From Ailurus styani (taxonomy: Eukaryota > Chordata > Mammalia > Carnivora > Ailuridae): a stretch of 64,000 nucleotides of DNA. Each line of letters opens with the position of its first letter. The first letter of the stretch is position 1. The DNA is taken from NCBI GenBank assembly GCA_002007465.1, contig LNAC01000165.1:62001-126000 (forward strand), in the 5' to 3' direction. The notes under the pieces were generated by a model. It worked only from the letters and a program-made list of their open reading frames with translations. It was not told the DNA's origin and did not search any database. Position numbers and translations under genes: made by a program. This document shows, one piece after another, positions 63,640 through 64,000 of the stretch.

Positions 63640-64000
63640 TCTTGTCTCACAGAGTCAAAGAATGAGTCTCGGACACAAAAGGGTGAAGTGAAGTGAAAGT
63701 TTATTAGGTGAAGGTGAGAGCAGAAAGGAAAGAAAAAGCTCTCTAGAGTGAGAGGGCCCCCAAAGGGTTGCCATTGAAGGCTTTTAGTGGCTGTCTTTTA
63801 TTGAAAACTTGACCTTTGTGGCCTTGAGATTCTTGGGCCGTCTTGGTTTGAGCAAGGACTATGATAACATTCTTAATGACTTACTTCTTTGAGGTCTGAT
63901 CATTTTCTGTGATCACAGTGTAGCTGCCACAGAAAAATACTCCCTCACATCTGGGGCTGGGGGTCTCTTCCCTTATCTCTGGTTCACTCTCTCTTGGCAC
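63640..64000 (-). mobile_element. Probable ERV LTR, extends past window end
   Basis: GTGAAAGTTTATTAGGTGAAGG (reverse of a CTAATAAA polyadenylation site) and the following purine-rich block look like a gammaretrovirus-class LTR on the minus strand. No retroviral coding sequence lies in the window. The other end is not visible. Confidence 0.5.

Noticed and set aside
35516..64000. FBXO30 or another neighbouring gene upstream of EPM2A
   Set aside because: FBXO30 is the neighbour in the human map as I remember it, but no long coding exon or recognisable piece is present.

Overview
This 64-kb window is nuclear DNA from a carnivore mammal. About 32 tRNA-Lys-derived CAN-SINE copies are spread over both strands, roughly one per 2 kb. 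Carnivore-specific L1 3' ends, older L1, MIR/L2, MaLR LTRs and hAT fragments lie between them. Many SINEs carry the head variant GTGGGTTAAAGCCTCTGCC and a CTGCCTGCCTCTCTGCC stretch, which I associate with mustelids (ferret, mink, badger, otter group). The species itself cannot be read from the window.

The one protein-coding gene I can support is EPM2A (laforin, the glycogen phosphatase mutated in Lafora disease), on the minus strand. Its exon 2 is intact at 8182-8356, with a textbook acceptor and donor, and encodes laforin residues 101-159 (end of the CBM20 carbohydrate-binding domain plus the linker). Upstream on the minus strand, the only CpG island in the window (about 33890-35515) is interrupted by a 930-base run of N (34053-34982). 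Exon 1 (start codon and most of CBM20) is not found in the readable bases, so it very probably lies in that gap. On this reading, 1-8181 is part of intron 2, 8357 to about 34052 is intron 1, and about 35516-64000 is the 5' flank. Exons 3 and 4 would lie left of the window.

Layout: 1-4490, old L1 ORF2 and 3' UTR (+) with two SINE insertions; 4700-5095, TA/CA-rich repeats; 5880-7080, old LINE and other repeat remnants; 8182-8356, exon 2; 8400-33760, intron 1 with MIR, L2, a MaLR LTR, a CR1/L3 fossil, L1 pieces and about 13 SINEs; 33890-35515, gapped promoter island; 35850-55330, SINE-rich flank with an apparent assembly junction (single N at 39086 inside a perfect 480-bp-offset duplication); 55330-60560, long L1 (-) interrupted by a SINE and an LTR; 60560-64000, further SINEs, a carnivore L1 3' end, and a probable LTR running off the end.

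No bacterial, viral-replicon, CRISPR or operon structure is present. I did not find a new biological system. The notable results are the recognisable laforin exon, its missing first exon, the assembly-junction artefact, a head-only SINE insertion, and the CR1-type fossil.
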